The notes: generated by a model not told the origin, from the sequence alone. Numbered from the stretch's first letter, positions 23,786 through 35,499 are shown. The stretch is DNA of 64,000 nt from Myoxocephalus aenaeus (GCA_038501785.1 JBAMJR010000031.1:10449001-10513000), one strand, 5' to 3'. Translations and numbers: made by a program.

Positions 23786-24502
23786 GGTGTTCACACCAAA
23801 CTCGAAACATCGCGCCGCGAAAGGGGCGTGGCTTATCTCAGTCGCTTGTCTCTGTTAAAGGAGCTTTAATTTCCGCTATCGACCATGGAATAAATAACCA
23901 CTAGTTTTGCTTTATACTTGTTGTGGAAGTCCCAAACATGTCGGAACATGAAACGCCCTCGTGTTTGGGTTCATAACACCATCCGTAGCTGCACACAGCT
24001 CGGTGAATTTCTCAGACTCCTCCAGGAACTGTGTCTGGCTTCTCCGTAAAACGGATACCGATTCTGCCATCCACCATGGAATTAACCACTAGTTCTGCTT
24101 TATACTTGTTGTGTAAACTCCACATACGTGGGAACATCAAACTCCATGGTGTCTGGGTTCATAATATTATCCGTAGTCCCACAACAGTGTCTGAATGACG
24201 GCCGCTGCCAGCGCTGGTTCTGGCGAAGCAGCAGCAGCAGTTTCATTCAGGACCGGCAAGACGGCGGTGATGACAGGCGGAGCTTCTCAACGCTGATTCT
24301 CAACGCTGATTGGCTGCCGCAACTTTGCGTCACGCAATTTCTCCGCTGGAGTTGGAAGAATTCAACTCGCGCGAGTTCGCGCCGCGTCAAACCTTCTGTT
24401 CGCGCCGCCTCAAACGCGTCTATCGCGCCGCGTCTGTGGATTGATTTTGCATGTAATCTGGTCGCGCCGCAAATTCGCGCCGCGTCCGGTGTGAACACGG
24501 CA
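23786..24502. mobile_element. PIF/Harbinger-like MITE
   Basis: The right end GGTGTGAACACGGCA is followed by TTA (24503-24505), the same terminus and target base triplet as at 34405-34422. The left end is degraded; GTGTTCACACC at about 23788 may be its remnant. It is rich in CGCGCCGC words and holds two copies of the shared module (about 23860-24040 and 24060-24210). A 3-bp TTA target and this terminus suggest PIF/Harbinger. No transposase. Confidence 0.55.
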
Positions 24503-24519
24503 TTAGGCTGCCTTCAAAG

Positions 24520-24635
24520 TTAGGGTGACCAGACGTCCTCTTTTTCCCGGACATGTCCTCTTTTCGAGACCTAAAAAAAGCATCCGGGATTTTGCTACGT
24601 CCGGGAAAATAGTTATTACCCCCTTACAAGTTTTG
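24520..24635. repeat. TTAGGGTGACCAGA repeat, truncated copy
   Basis: Starts TTAGGGTGACCAGACGTCCT and matches the inverted right half of the complete element at 43816-44121. Confidence 0.65.
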
Positions 24636-24639
24636 GAAA

Positions 24640-25260
24640 TGGTACGTCCTGGTATGTCTGCCTGTGAAATACATTACTACTGGTTTAGATATGTGTTGTA
24701 TAAATACGATTTTCTATTAACAGCCACACAATATATGTTTTAAGATTAAACATGAGACGAATAGTCAACAATCAAGCGTTAAGTATTACAACTACACATA
24801 AAATAAGGATTTTCTAGAACACGTGGTGTTTGCTGTCAGATCTAAGAGCCAATCAGCTCTCTGATGTGGCGACAGACAGGTGTTTCCCATCATGCACTGG
24901 GCCACGCAGTCCGTGGAGAGCTATTGCAGCGCCTGGCTGTAGAATCGACTGCCGGCTTGCTCTCCTGAGAGTATCGTTGACCACGTGTGCATGACGTCAG
25001 AGCAAGTCGGGACCAAGTTGGGAGCAAGTCGGACACAAATCTAACCGGCATGCATTGCGCGCCGATCGCCGCCGATCGATTCTGCGCAGAACTGGCTCAT
25101 CTCGAACAAGCCTATTATTAGATCAGCTCATGGCTGCCGCATGGTCGTCAGCCCCATAACCAATCAAATGAAGGATGCAGACGGCGAGTAAATCACTAGC
25201 CAATCAGGAGCAACTTTCAATTAATCTCCATCTGCAGTGATCTTTCAGTTTGTCAGTCTT
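24640..25260. other. Intergenic, nothing firm
   Basis: It has repeat-like words, such as the AGCAAGTCGG copies at 25000-25030, but no termini, no TSD and no coding frame. Confidence 0.3.
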
Positions 25261-28215
25261 CAATGCAAACCACAATGACTGGGAAAGACATCCTTTGCCA
25301 ATTTGTCTATACTCCAGATCCATGGTTATATGTAAGTCATCATTTCTTTTTATTGTCTTTTCATTGTAGAAATTACATAGTTAGTTAATACATTTGTATA
25401 TGTATAGTATACCACACTATGTGGGTGGGTGTACATGGGCAGGTATGTTTGTGGGGTGGGAGAGGGACTTTTCACAACATGGCAGCATGTATCTTTAATA
25501 TGCCTGTATTGAAATAAAATATTTAGTTTTGTAAAATAGCAAAATGTATTTATTTGTATTGTTTTTTTAAGCTCTTATTGATGTTTATATATTGAATATT
25601 TAAAGTGCTAACTGTTGATTTACCTATCGGGCCACCTCTTTTATTTTACTACCAAAAGAGTTTACTTCAAAAACTCACTATCTTGACAAAATGTTCTAGC
25701 TTTGTCTGTCCCCCTTTCCGTAGGTGACAGGCCTTTTGAAGACAATGGGAAGAGTAAAAAAAGGAAACAGAGCTCAGAGGAAAGACTTATGGACAATGTC
25801 TGGTGGAATGCCAGCCTTGGCCAAAATAATGAAAAGTGTAAACATTACAAATAGAGATACAAGTTACTCCTCAGAAATCTGGTCTGAGCTTTCGATAACT
25901 CTTATTTGGCCAAGATGATCCAAACAAATCGTCATTGGCTGTGGGTCATGAAACCATCAGAGTGCAAGAAAAAAACTGAGGAAAAGAGACATGTTCTTAA
26001 GACAGTGGGACAGTGCCTCTGGGTACTGTTTACAATACTGAAACAGGATCAGATAAGGACACAGATGACAATGAAGCAGAAGATGACCAAAATGTGTCGC
26101 TGCAGTGTGAAGTTCAAGTAGAGGAACAAGACGAGAACAAAGAGGCAGAAGACAAAGACCAAATGTCGCAGAGAGAAGCCCAACCTGCACATGGAAAGAA
26201 ATGGAACAAAAAACAATGGAGAAAGTTGCCACTGGTATCAAAGAGGTTAACAATTACAGTTAATAGAAAGAAATGGCAAACAATTGTTCCACGACACGGT
26301 TCAACAAAACTGAGGCAACCATGGACCAATTGGCTGCACAACAGCTTCCGTAAGAAGAATCCCTGTTGTACCCTTGCCTTTATGAGCAAACGTATCAAAT
26401 CTCCACAGTCGTAAAACAAATAGTCCATATTTGAACATCACTGCAGTTTGTACATTTCCTTCTTGCAGTGCAAAATACTTATTTAAGATGAAAAGTGAGC
26501 CAGCGGGAGAGACCCTGGTTCCGATCTGTTTTACAAAGAGGAAAAATGACAAAGTGAAAAAAAATCCTGACCAGCAGCAAACACGAAAAGCGGGGAGAAT
26601 TGCAAGAGCTCTTTGTAAAGGAGTGAGTCGAACTTTCTATAGTAAACTAAAAAGAACACCCGTTGCTGAGTTGATTTCAGGAAACATAACCCAAAGTCTG
26701 AACTAAAATGTTCTTAAAGTGATTAGTTCAGATGTTAGAAAGGGGAAAAGAATACATGATGTTTTTATGGAGATGTACCTCACTCAAAATATCATGAAGG
26801 AAGTGATGCCAGATTTCACAAGATGCCTGGGTACATACAGCACTTTCAAGTTGACCCCTTCAGTGTACATATACTGAAACCGGAATAAGCATAGTTTGCA
26901 GCATTTGAGATAGAAGACCCCACTGACCTTATACCTAGATGCTACAGGTAATGTTGCATCCAAAGTTTCCGGGCAGATTAAAAGAATACTTTACTACTCC
27001 CTCACTATTCCTGGAAGTAGTCAGAATGCACCGCCCCTCCCAGTCTGTGAAATTCTGACAAATGAACATTCAATACCGCCAATCACATTCTGGCTAATGC
27101 AGTTCATACGAAAATTGTCACATTAGACTAAACTAAGAGTACACCAGGTGGAAACAGACTACAGCTGGGCACTACTTCAAAGTGTTCTTCTGTCATTTAA
27201 CAAGGAGAGCATTGTCAGCTACTTGGACAGAGCTTTTGCTACTTGTTTCAAACTGAAGACCTGGAAAGAAATACAAATGTATACGGTGCTTCACATCTGC
27301 TCTGCAAACATGCTCAAAGCTGTCACTCTGTCAATTGGGAGGAAAAACAGCAGACAAAGGTTTAAAGGATTTTGCGCCATTTTGATTTGCCAGGTTGCAA
27401 AATACTACCTCAATGGCCACAGCACTGAAAATCTTCCGCTCACTGTGTGCTGTCTTAATGGGTTAACACAATACCAATACTGTCATGATTTTTAAATTGA
27501 AGACCATGCAGGACTTAAAACAGAAAAGCAAGATTTTTGAGACAGACGTGTTACAAGACAGCCCCCTGGCCCAAGAGGAAGATGATGAGGAAAGAAGAAA
27601 TGCCTACACAATTGTTGTCAGATCTCCCTTCACCTATGAATTCAAGAAGGTATTGGAGGAGGTAAAGGGGGAGCTTGAGAAAGAAGATGCCAAGACCCCA
27701 CATGATGTGGAAAACCCATACTGCCCCAGGCATTGTTGATGTCCTTTTTGACAACTACTTAGGCATTTTTCTCCTTTGGAGTGGTTGGGGAACTTGAGAA
27801 GGTATGCCTCGGACACAAAAGAAGATCCCTTTGGTCCCAATAAAACAAGGGACATAAACCGCCACGTGGAGAGATGGTTTGGGATCGTTAAACAGTCCAT
27901 TCTGAAAAAGCAGAGAAGACTGAGATCAGGGGTCTTTGTCAGAAAAATGTATGGCTTTCTACAGGGGAGATACAGAGAACACATCATGGTTCATAACCTC
28001 TCTGAGCAGTTGGTCCTTAAAACCCATGCTGCCAAAGGACATCACTCGATCTCAGGAGGGTTGGGCAAAGAAAGACCAAAGAAAGCGCCACAGTGCCAGG
28101 TCCAAGTACCACACTGCTCTGTTCCAGTTCCAAAAAAGCAAAGTCAACTGTGAACACTGCCAAAAAGGAGCACAGATGGGAAGAGCAGCAGTAATGACCT
28201 CACACGTATAGGGTA
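25260..28215 (+). pseudogene. Broken DDE transposase gene, MULE-like by motif
   Basis: Fragments in several frames read like one transposase. Early parts are lysine-rich (NGKSKKRKQSSEERL near 25745). A core reads YLDATGNVASKV (first Asp at 26938), PPLPVCEILTNEHSIPPITF, then in the same frame VETDYSWALLQSVLLSFN (second Asp near 27154) and TVLHICSANMLKAV, where relatives have C-x-H. A later frame gives NRHVERWFGIVKQSIL (possible third acidic residue) and GRYREHIMVHN. The order D, TD, C-x-H, E fits Mutator-like (MULE) transposases. There are stops between 26700 and 27130, frameshifts near 27480 and 27740, and the expected His is Asn, so it is dead. Family assignment is an inference. No termini were found. 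Confidence 0.5.
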
Positions 28216-28550
28216 TGTGCCTTCAATAGAGGTACTTGTTTGCTGATTCACAAAATAGAATGTATGCACTTCACAGATACAATTGTCATTGTAATTTATA
28301 GAACCTGAAAAGGTGTGTACAAGCCAGGACACAGTTCTACTTAAGTCCATCTTCTATAAAAGAACTTATAAAATCCCAAAACGCAACTAATTTTAAGAAA
28401 ATAGTCATAGTCAGAAATAGTCATGCATATAACATGAAGGGGGCTCGTTCAATGTCAGCTTTCTGTACCCTGACAATAGAATTTGTAGCCAGAGTATTGA
28501 CAAATCTCAAATGGAACAACTTTGCTTATTATTGTTCATATGTTTGTAGG

Positions 28551-28685
28551 TTGACGCCCTTTGGACATGCAAACCAACTGAAGTTGTTGTGGCTGTTTTA
28601 AGAAATGCTGAACAGAAGCTGAATTTCAACCTGCAGCACAGTGAATTTCAAAGTTTGAGGCCAGATGAACTCATCATAGGCGAGG
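28551..28685 (+). pseudogene. Exon resembling a C48/Ulp1 peptidase start
   Basis: After a TTTGTAG acceptor the frame reads VDALWTCKPTEVVVAVLRNA, later LQHSEFQSLRPDELIIGE, ending at a GCAAGT that would be a GC-type donor. The pattern LRPxxxIxGE resembles the start of Ulp1/SENP-type C48 cysteine peptidase domains (usual form LxPxxWLxDExI). It follows the MULE-like transposase on the same strand and may belong to the same element. The catalytic His, Asp and Cys are not in view. Confidence 0.35.
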
Positions 28686-28699
28686 CAAGTTTCTTATTA

Positions 28700-29730
28700 A
28701 AAATTTTTTTGTAACAGATAATGCACTGATTTGACATAGCAAAAAAAAAATGCAAAGCCTGTACTTACGTGAGCATATAAGTCAATTGTACATGTTTATA
28801 ACGCAATTCAACCATAAATATGACTAAGTACTCGGAAGTGACTTAAGAGAGCTCCCCAAGTTATGAAAATATCAATTTGTTCATCCCTAGCTTGAAGCCA
28901 CACATGATTGGCGCACCTTTCTGGAAAGCTTACGACCTAGGGATTCTGCTAATTGCGCCAAAACCGCCTCAGCAAGATACCAACCACATTTCTTTTTTTT
29001 TTTTTTTACAGCCAAATAACTGAAATATGACTTACTTATGGACAAAACAATACTTGCTTGGTATGTATTGGTGCATCTGCTTGAGCAGAGCCCCTCTGTT
29101 GTGGAACCAGAGGCGTCCAAGGTCCAGGAAGAAAGCTAGGGCATTTTTGCTTTCAGCAGACCTAAACCTACGGTTCCCGAAATCTGCACTAAATGAATTA
29201 CTAAAAATATTTAACTTCACTTAATCAAAGTCAAACTTTGCAGAGATACTTAACATATTGTGCTATTTTATAGTAGAAAAGAAAGCGGATATGCATAATT
29301 AAAAAGAGGAAATACATCCTGGAAGTTTTTTATTTTCTGAATTTTATTTTTCAACCAATAAACCAGTAACACATATACTGTTATATGAACCTCTTAACTG
29401 GTCTCATAAGTGCTTTCTGTATATTATTATACCTTTTTAAATTATTCAAATAGCCCTTGTGATTGAGATATTCTATATTTAGTATGGGTATGCAAACCAT
29501 TTGGAATTTGAGAAAAATGGCTGTGGCTAACATGAGATAGACCTTTGGGGTTTTATTTGAGTGTAAAAAGGAATATTTTGAACTAGTTTTTGATGTGCAT
29601 ACTGTGATATTATGTTGAGAATGTTCCTCGATTTTGGTCTTGGCTTGCCATTCAGGGGTGATGGTTGGTCCCGCAGCCGATCAGTTGAGAACCACTGCCC
29701 TGCACCACATCCGTCACACATGTTCTTAGG
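28700..29730. other. Repeat-derived spacer
   Basis: AT-rich, no gene seen. The sequence 29680-29697 ends in GTTGAGAACCACTG, the inverted terminus of a hAT element, so part of 28.7-29.7 kb is probably old transposon. Confidence 0.35.
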
Positions 29731-29810
29731 CAAGGCAAGGCAAGTTTATTTGTATAGCACATTTCAACAACAAGGCGATTCAAAGTGCTTCACATAAAAC
29801 CATTAAGAGC
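29730..29810 (+). repeat. Fish LINE/SINE 3' tail fragment
   Basis: GGCAAGGCAAGTTTATTTGT followed by ATAGCACATTTCAACAACAA and TTCAAAGTGCTTCACATAAA is an interspersed repeat well known from fish genomes. I am confident that it is a repeat and less sure of its family. Confidence 0.6.
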
Positions 29811-30189
29811 ATCAAAACATAATGCAGAGAAAGCAGCTCACATTTGTTGGGCCAGAGTTGTCCTTCTCAACTGTGACAAAAAAGCTTTGAACAAAGTTAA
29901 TGTAATAACGTGCGTTCGATCTTTGTCTTTGTTATTTTCTTCTGTTTTAAGTTTGACCTTTGATAAGAGTAATGTGGGTTTCTTAACCCTGAATTAAATG
30001 GATTTGTTATAATAACAGATACATTTGCTTATATATATTTTTACATTTATATAAATGCATGTACAATAGTTTTACACTTGAATAAATAATAATCAAATGC
30101 AAAGACAGTTATTTAACTATGTTCGAGAGTAGTTACATTTATAGTGTTATAGTTACAACCGGCCCTTTGAGGGCTACCATGAAGCGGAT

Positions 30190-31407
30190 GTGTCACCTAA
30201 AGGATTATTAGGAACACCATACTAATACTGTGTTTGACCCCCTTTCGCCTTCAGAACTGCCTTAATTCTACGTGGCATTGATTCAACAAGGTGCTGAAAG
30301 CATTCTTTAGAAATGTTGGCCCATATTGATAGGATAGCATCTTGCAGTTGATGGAGATTTGTGGGATGCACATCCAGGGCACGAAGCTCCCGTTCCACCA
30401 CATCCCAAAGATGCTCTATTGGGTTGAGATCTGGTGACTGTGGGGGCCATTTTAGTACAGTGAACTCATTGTCATGTTCAAGAAACCAATTTGAAATGAT
30501 TCGAGCTTTGTGACATGGTGCATTATCCTGCTGGAAGTAGCCATCAGAGGATGGGTACATGGTGGCCATAAAGGGATGGACATGGTCAGAAACAATGCTC
30601 AGGTAGGCCGTGGCATTTAAACGATGCCCAATTGGCACTAAGGGGCCTAAAGTGTGCCAATAAAACATCCCCCACACCATTACACCACCACCACCAGCCT
30701 GCACAGTGGTAACAAGGCATGATGGATCCATGTTCTCATTCTGTTTACGCCAAATTCTGACTCTACCATCTGAATGTCTCAACAGAAATCGAGACTCATC
30801 AGACCAGGCAACATTTTTCCAGTCTTCAACTGTCCAATTTTGGTGAGCTCTTACAAATTGTAGCCTCTTTTTCCTATTTGTAGTGGAGATGAGTGGTACC
30901 CGGTGGGGTCTTCTGCTGTTGTAGCCCATCCGCCTCAAGGTTGTGCGTGTTGTGGCTTCACAAATGCTTTGCTGCATACCTCGGTTGTAACGAGTGGTTA
31001 TTTCAGTCAAAGTTGCTCTTCTATCAGCTTGAATCAGTCGGCCCTTTCTCCTCTGACCTCTAGCATCAACAAGGCATTTTCGCCCACAGGACTGCCGCAT
31101 ACTGGATGTTTTTCCCTTTTCACACCATTCTTTGTAAACCCTAGAAATGGTTGTGCGTGAAAATCTCAGTAACTGAGCAGATTGTGAAATACTCAGACCG
31201 GCCCGTCTGGCACCAACAACCATGCCACGCTCAAAATTGCTTAAATCACCTTTCTTTCCCATTCTGACATTCAGTTTGGAGTTCAGGAGATTGTCTTGAC
31301 CAGGACCACACCCCTAAATGCATTGAAGCAACTGCCATGTGATTGGTTGATTAGATAATTGCATTGAGAAATTGAACAGGTGTTCCTAATAATCCTTTAG
31401 GTGAGTG
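30190..31407 (-). mobile_element. Tc1-like element with DD36E transposase, copy 1
   Basis: The inverted ends CACCTAAAGGATTATTAGGA and their complement at 31380-31405 bound an intact transposase gene. A TA follows the right end (31408-31409). The left four bases are GTGT instead of CACT and no TA precedes them, so the left tip is mutated. Near-identical to the copy at 58251-59463, in the same orientation. Confidence 0.9.
30222..31262 (-). CDS. Tc1/mariner transposase, DD36E type, intact, 346 aa
   Basis: The enzyme cuts and pastes the element at TA sites. It has a start-proximal paired-like helix-turn-helix region (MGKKGDLSNFERGMVVGARR, then SISQSAQLLRFSRTTISRVY), a GRK linker at residues 60-62, and the catalytic DDE core: Asp in AWSDESRF, Asp in YFQQDNAPCH, Glu in LNPIEHLWD. 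I count 36 residues between the second Asp and the Glu, so this is DD36E and not the classical Tc1 DD34E; that spacing matches the group I remember as Incomer. No stop or frameshift. It differs from copy 2 at five residues (for example R33 against G33, Y against S in GMFxWHT), with copy 2 closer to what I would expect as consensus. Whether it is active is unknown. Confidence 0.93.
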   Translation of the reverse strand: MGKKGDLSNFERGMVVGARRAGLSISQSAQLLRFSRTTISRVYKEWCEKGKTSSMRQSCGRKCLVDARGQRRKGRLIQADRRATLTEITTRYNRGMQQSICEATTRTTLRRMGYNSRRPHRVPLISTTNRKKRLQFVRAHQNWTVEDWKNVAWSDESRFLLRHSDGRVRIWRKQNENMDPSCLVTTVQAGGGGVMVWGMFYWHTLGPLVPIGHRLNATAYLSIVSDHVHPFMATMYPSSDGYFQQDNAPCHKARIISNWFLEHDNEFTVLKWPPQSPDLNPIEHLWDVVERELRALDVHPTNLHQLQDAILSIWANISKECFQHLVESMPRRIKAVLKAKGGQTQY

Positions 31408-31990
31408 TATATTAGTGATAATTCTTAATTTTAAACCAGTGGCAGTAACATATTATTTAACCAAGTGTATTCATTCTACACATGGGGATTTTAATATTTC
31501 ATTAAACAAAATAATACATTTCATTTGTGTTTTTTGGCTGTATGTCTTGCGTTTGGCAGTTCTTTAAGGTTAAATAAAAGATGGTCTAAAAATGTATCCA
31601 AAAATGGCCATACAAAAACATGGCGGCAAAAGGGGATTTGATGACATCCAACCGGCTGGTATTAGACGGTAAGTGTTGCATTACTCCCCTGTATTGATTA
31701 TTTACTGTGATAGTCTGGAGATTCAAACAACTTTTTGTTTCATGCAATAGCCCAAACAGCCCCGGCCGGGACAGAAAAAGGAGGACAATTAGAATAAACA
31801 AAGTAAGTCGATACTTATCACTATAGTTGTCATGCACCTCTCAGCCTCTATATAACTGTAAAAGGTCTGCTGGAAAAAAAACATAATGTACAACGGTAGG
31901 AATGTGATCAGGTATTTCACAAAATTAAGGTAGATGCCACACTTCATTTGAAATCAGTGGCAGTAACATATTATTTAATCAAGTTTATTC
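31408..31990. other. Spacer, nothing recognised
   Basis: AT-rich; no exon, no repeat termini. Confidence 0.35.
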
Positions 31991-31994
31991 ATTC

Positions 31995-32049
<55 letters not shown>

Positions 32050-32057
32050 CATACATA
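31995..32057. repeat. (TA)n microsatellite, target of a Tc1 insertion
   Basis: TA dinucleotides with CATA interruptions. The final TA (32056-32057) is the target site of the next element. Confidence 0.95.
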
Positions 32058-33712
32058 CAGTCAGGTCCATAAATATTTGGACATTGACACATTCTTCATT
32101 ATTTGGCTCTGTACACCACAACAATGGAGTTGAAATGAAAAAAAATTGTTTAAGTGCAGACTTTCAGCTTTAATTTGAGGGTATTTACATCCAAATCAGG
32201 TGAACAGTGTAGGAACTACAACAAATTCAAATGTGGCCACCCTTTTGTACCCTTTTTAAGGGTACAAAAGTAATTGGACAAATTAATATAATCATAAATC
32301 TAATTGTCACTTTTAATACTTTGTTAAATCCTTTGCAGTCAATGACAGCCTGAAGTCTGGATTCCATACACATCACCAGACGCTGGGTTTCGTCCCTGGT
32401 GATGCTCTGCCAGGCCTCTACTGCAACCGTCTTCAGTTCCTGCTGGTTCTTGGGGCATTTTCCCTTCAGTTTTGTCTTCAGCAAGTGAAAATGCATGCTC
32501 AATTGGATTCAGGTCAGGTGATTGACTTGGCCATTGCAGAACATTCCACTTCTTTGCCTTAAAAAACTCCTTGGTTGCTTTCGCAGTATGCTTCGGGTCA
32601 TTGTCCATCTGCACTGTGAAGCGCCGTCCAATGAGTTCTGAAGCATTTGGCTGAATATGAGCAGATAATATTGCCCGAAACACTTCTGAATTCATCCTGC
32701 TGCTTTTGTCAGCAGTCACATCACCAATAAATACAAGGGAACCAGTTCCATTGGCAGCCATACATGCCCACGCCATAACACTATCTCCACCATGCTTCAC
32801 TGATGAGGTGGTATGCTTTGGATCATGAGCAGTTCCTTTCCTTCTCCATACTCTTCTCTTCCCATCATTCTGGTACAAGTTTATCTTTGTCTCATCTGTC
32901 CATAGGATGTTCTTCCAGAACTGTACAGGCTCTTTTAGATGTTTTTTGGCAAACTCTAATCTGGTCTTCCTGTTTTTGAGGCTCACCAATGGTTTACATC
33001 TTGTGGTGAACCCTGTGTATTTACGCTGGTGAAGTCTTCTCTTGATTGTCGACTTTGACACAGATACACCTACCTCCTGGAGAGTGTTCTTGATCTGGCC
33101 AACTGTTATGAAGGGGTTTTTCTTCACCAGGGAAATGATTCTTCTGTCATCCACCACAGTTGTCTTTCGTGGTCTTCCGGGTCTTTTGGTGTTGCAGAGC
33201 TCACCAGTGCGTTCTTTCTTCTTAAGAATGTACCAAACAGTTGATTTGGCCACACCTAATGTGTTTGCTATCTCTCTGATGGTTTTGTTTCGATTGTTCA
33301 TCCTAATGATGGCTTGCTTCACTGATAGCGACAGCTCTTTGGACTTCATAGTGAGAGTTGACCGCAACAGATTCCAAACACAAATACCACACCTGAAATG
33401 AACTCTCAACCTTTTATCTACTCCTTGGAATAACGATATAAATGAAATAACGAGGGAATTACACACACCTGACCTTGGAACAGCTGAGCAGCCAATTGTC
33501 AAATTACTTTTGGTCCCTTAAAAAGAGGGTGGCCACATTTGAATTTGTTGTAGTTCCTACACCGTTCACCTGATTTGGATGTAAATACCCTCAAATTAAA
33601 GCTGAAAGTCTGCACTTAAACAATTTTTTTTCATTTCAACTCCATTGTTGTGGTGTATAGAGCCAAAATAATGAAAAATGTGTCAATGTCCAAATGTTTA
33701 TGGACCTGACTG
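32058..33712 (-). mobile_element. Tc1 element with long inverted repeats
   Basis: Ends CAGTCAGGTCCATAAATATT and, inverted, CAGTCAGGTCCATAAACATT. TA lies on both sides (32056-32057 and 33713-33714). The inverted repeats extend roughly 200 bp, up to the word TGGCCACCCT at each side. It encodes a DD34E transposase with one frameshift. Confidence 0.93.
32227..33349 (-). pseudogene. Tc1 transposase (DD34E) with one frameshift
   Basis: The likely start is the ATG at 33349 (MKSKELSLSVKQAIIRMNN). An upstream open extension lacks family similarity. It carries two helix-turn-helix regions, a GRPRKT hook, WTDETKINLY (first Asp), VQMDNDPKHT (second Asp) and LNPIEHAF (Glu), with 34 residues between the second Asp and the Glu. 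Right after HAF a run of four T on the minus strand (about 32490-32496) shifts the frame; removing one T restores the usual HLLKTKLKGKCP continuation, which stays open to the stop at 32227. So a single one-base insertion in a homopolymer separates it from a full-length protein of about 373 codons. It could also be a sequencing error. Confidence 0.88.
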
Positions 33713-33853
33713 TAAAATGACTGGAGATGTATTCTGGTCTACACTTTGTATTTCTCTTCAAGATGCACAACCTGATGGCAACATGGCAGGAGAGGCTTTG
33801 ACTGCATCCTCACCATGCAGTGGATGATGGTCAAGCTCACAGACATCTGCTTA

Positions 33854-34419
33854 TGCCGTGTTCACACCAAAAGAGTTGCGAAATATTCGTGCGAGTAGAT
33901 TACATGTTAAGTCAATGCACAAAATTTGCTTTTCCGCCGGGCGCCGCGATAGTGGCGAAAAGGCGTTGCGAATATTCGCTTTTCCGCTTTTCGCCCGACT
34001 GAGTTGTGAAAGCCAATCAGCGTTGAGAAGCTACGCCCAGCATCACCGCCGTCCTGCCGTTGCTGAATCAAACTGCTGCGGGTCCGCCTGAAGGAGCGCT
34101 GGAAGCGACTTCATTCAGACACTCGTCCTGGAGGAGTCGGAGCTGTGTGTGACTACGGATAATATTATGAACCCAGACACTGGGCGTTTGATGGTCCTAC
34201 ATTTGTGGGACTTCCTCAACAAGTATGAAGCAGAACTAGTGGTTATTTCAATGGCGGAAATGGTAAATCTTTTCAGAGTAAAGCCACGGAGATAAGCCCC
34301 GGCCCCTTTTGCGCAGCGAATGGTTAAGAAAAAGTGAATTAACCACATAAAATCGAGCAAGTAAACTCAGGCGAAAAAGCGTTGCGAAAATTCCCAACTC
34401 TTTTGGTGTGAACACGGCA
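33854..34419. mobile_element. PIF/Harbinger-like MITE, TGCCGTGTTCACACC termini, TTA TSD
   Basis: Perfect inverted ends TGCCGTGTTCACACC and GGTGTGAACACGGCA, flanked by TTA at 33851-33853 and 34420-34422. The 3-bp TTA target duplication is typical of PIF/Harbinger. It carries the shared module on the minus strand (about 34110-34290), and its ends repeat AAAGCGTTGCGAA-type words in inverted form. Confidence 0.8.
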
Positions 34420-34559
34420 TTATGGAAGATCGGCAAACAAAATGTTCTAGAATAATTTTATACTGCAGCTATTTATGCCATCTTGTTATAATGTTAGTGA
34501 GCAAAATAAACAAGTATTTATTTACTGTGCTTTATTTGTAATTATTTAAAAATGCATAC

Positions 34560-34835
34560 TTGTTTTAGACTCAGCACAATAGATTTGCATCAAGTTTATC
34601 AATGGGAAACTTCATCCAAAAAATGAGGTCTGTTGAAAGACATGCATATAGATGTCCCGTCCAAAAGAAGAGGAATCGACGGTGGGGTTTACTTGCTGCA
34701 CTGCAACAAGACCTTCAGCTGACATGGGGCATATAGTGACCCCATGCTCTGGATCAGCACCATCAGGTTCCTCTTCTTGCAAGTGTTCTGCTTGCAGGAT
34801 CTGAGATGGACCATTAATTACAATTATAGCCATTG
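34560..34835 (-). other. Coding-like open frame of unknown origin
   Basis: The minus strand reads MAIIVINGPSQILQAEHLQE, then EPDGADPEHGVTICPMSAEG. The composition is protein-like and acidic, unlike random AT-rich DNA nearby, but I do not recognise a family. It may be an exon of a transposon gene, because a minus-strand donor-like GGAGGTAAG lies near 35180. No function is proposed. Confidence 0.25.
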
Positions 34836-35023
34836 CCTCGTTTTGTTCACATACTGTAGACTATCTAATGTTAATATTTGTTCATTTAGGTTAGTGATAA
34901 AACAAATTAATGAATACATTACTTTAAATTGCATGTCTTTGTTCTATAATACACACTACCTCCTGCAGAATTTATTTTAAATTGTAAGGTAGCTAACCTT
35001 AGCTAACGTAATCATGCATCAGG

Positions 35024-35063
35024 TGCATGTAACGTTAGCCACTGTGGGCTAACGTTACATGCA
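35024..35063. repeat. Perfect 17-bp inverted repeat
   Basis: Arms TGCATGTAACGTTAGCC and GGCTAACGTTACATGCA around a 6-base loop. Confidence 0.9.
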
Positions 35064-35335
35064 GGCAGAACATGTCGTTCTTTAAAAAAAGAGACTCCAC
35101 GACATTAACAACATGAAAACAAAGAGAAGTGCTGCTACATTTAAAATAATGTTGACGAACAGAGCAATATAATGTCAACTTACCTCCTTGTCCTCACGTA
35201 ACCTCCCATTAGAGTGTGTGTGTGCGCGCGCGCGCGACCCAGGAGCCAGTCGAGCCCACCAATAGAAACTCCTGCCTCATTCAGCAGCGTATGCTCCGCC
35301 CACTACGTCCAAAACTCAACTCGTAACTTTTGGGA

Positions 35336-35396
35336 TTGAGAGCGCAGGTTTTATTTTGAGAGCAAAGGTTTTTATTTTGAGAGCAACGATTTTTTA
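35336..35396. repeat. Short tandem repeat, about 22-bp unit
   Basis: Three units of the type TTTTATTTTGAGAGCAAAGG. Confidence 0.8.
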
Positions 35397-35499
35397 ATTG
35401 TAGCTAGAAATTCTAGTTACAAACCAGAAATTTGTTCTCAAAACATGTTTTTTTGTTTGTGTAATAAAGACACAAATCTAACTTCAAAGTTCTTCGGTC

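Noticed and set aside
25260..28690. Functional host gene
   Set aside because: Stops and frame changes interrupt every conserved block, as expected for a dead transposon.
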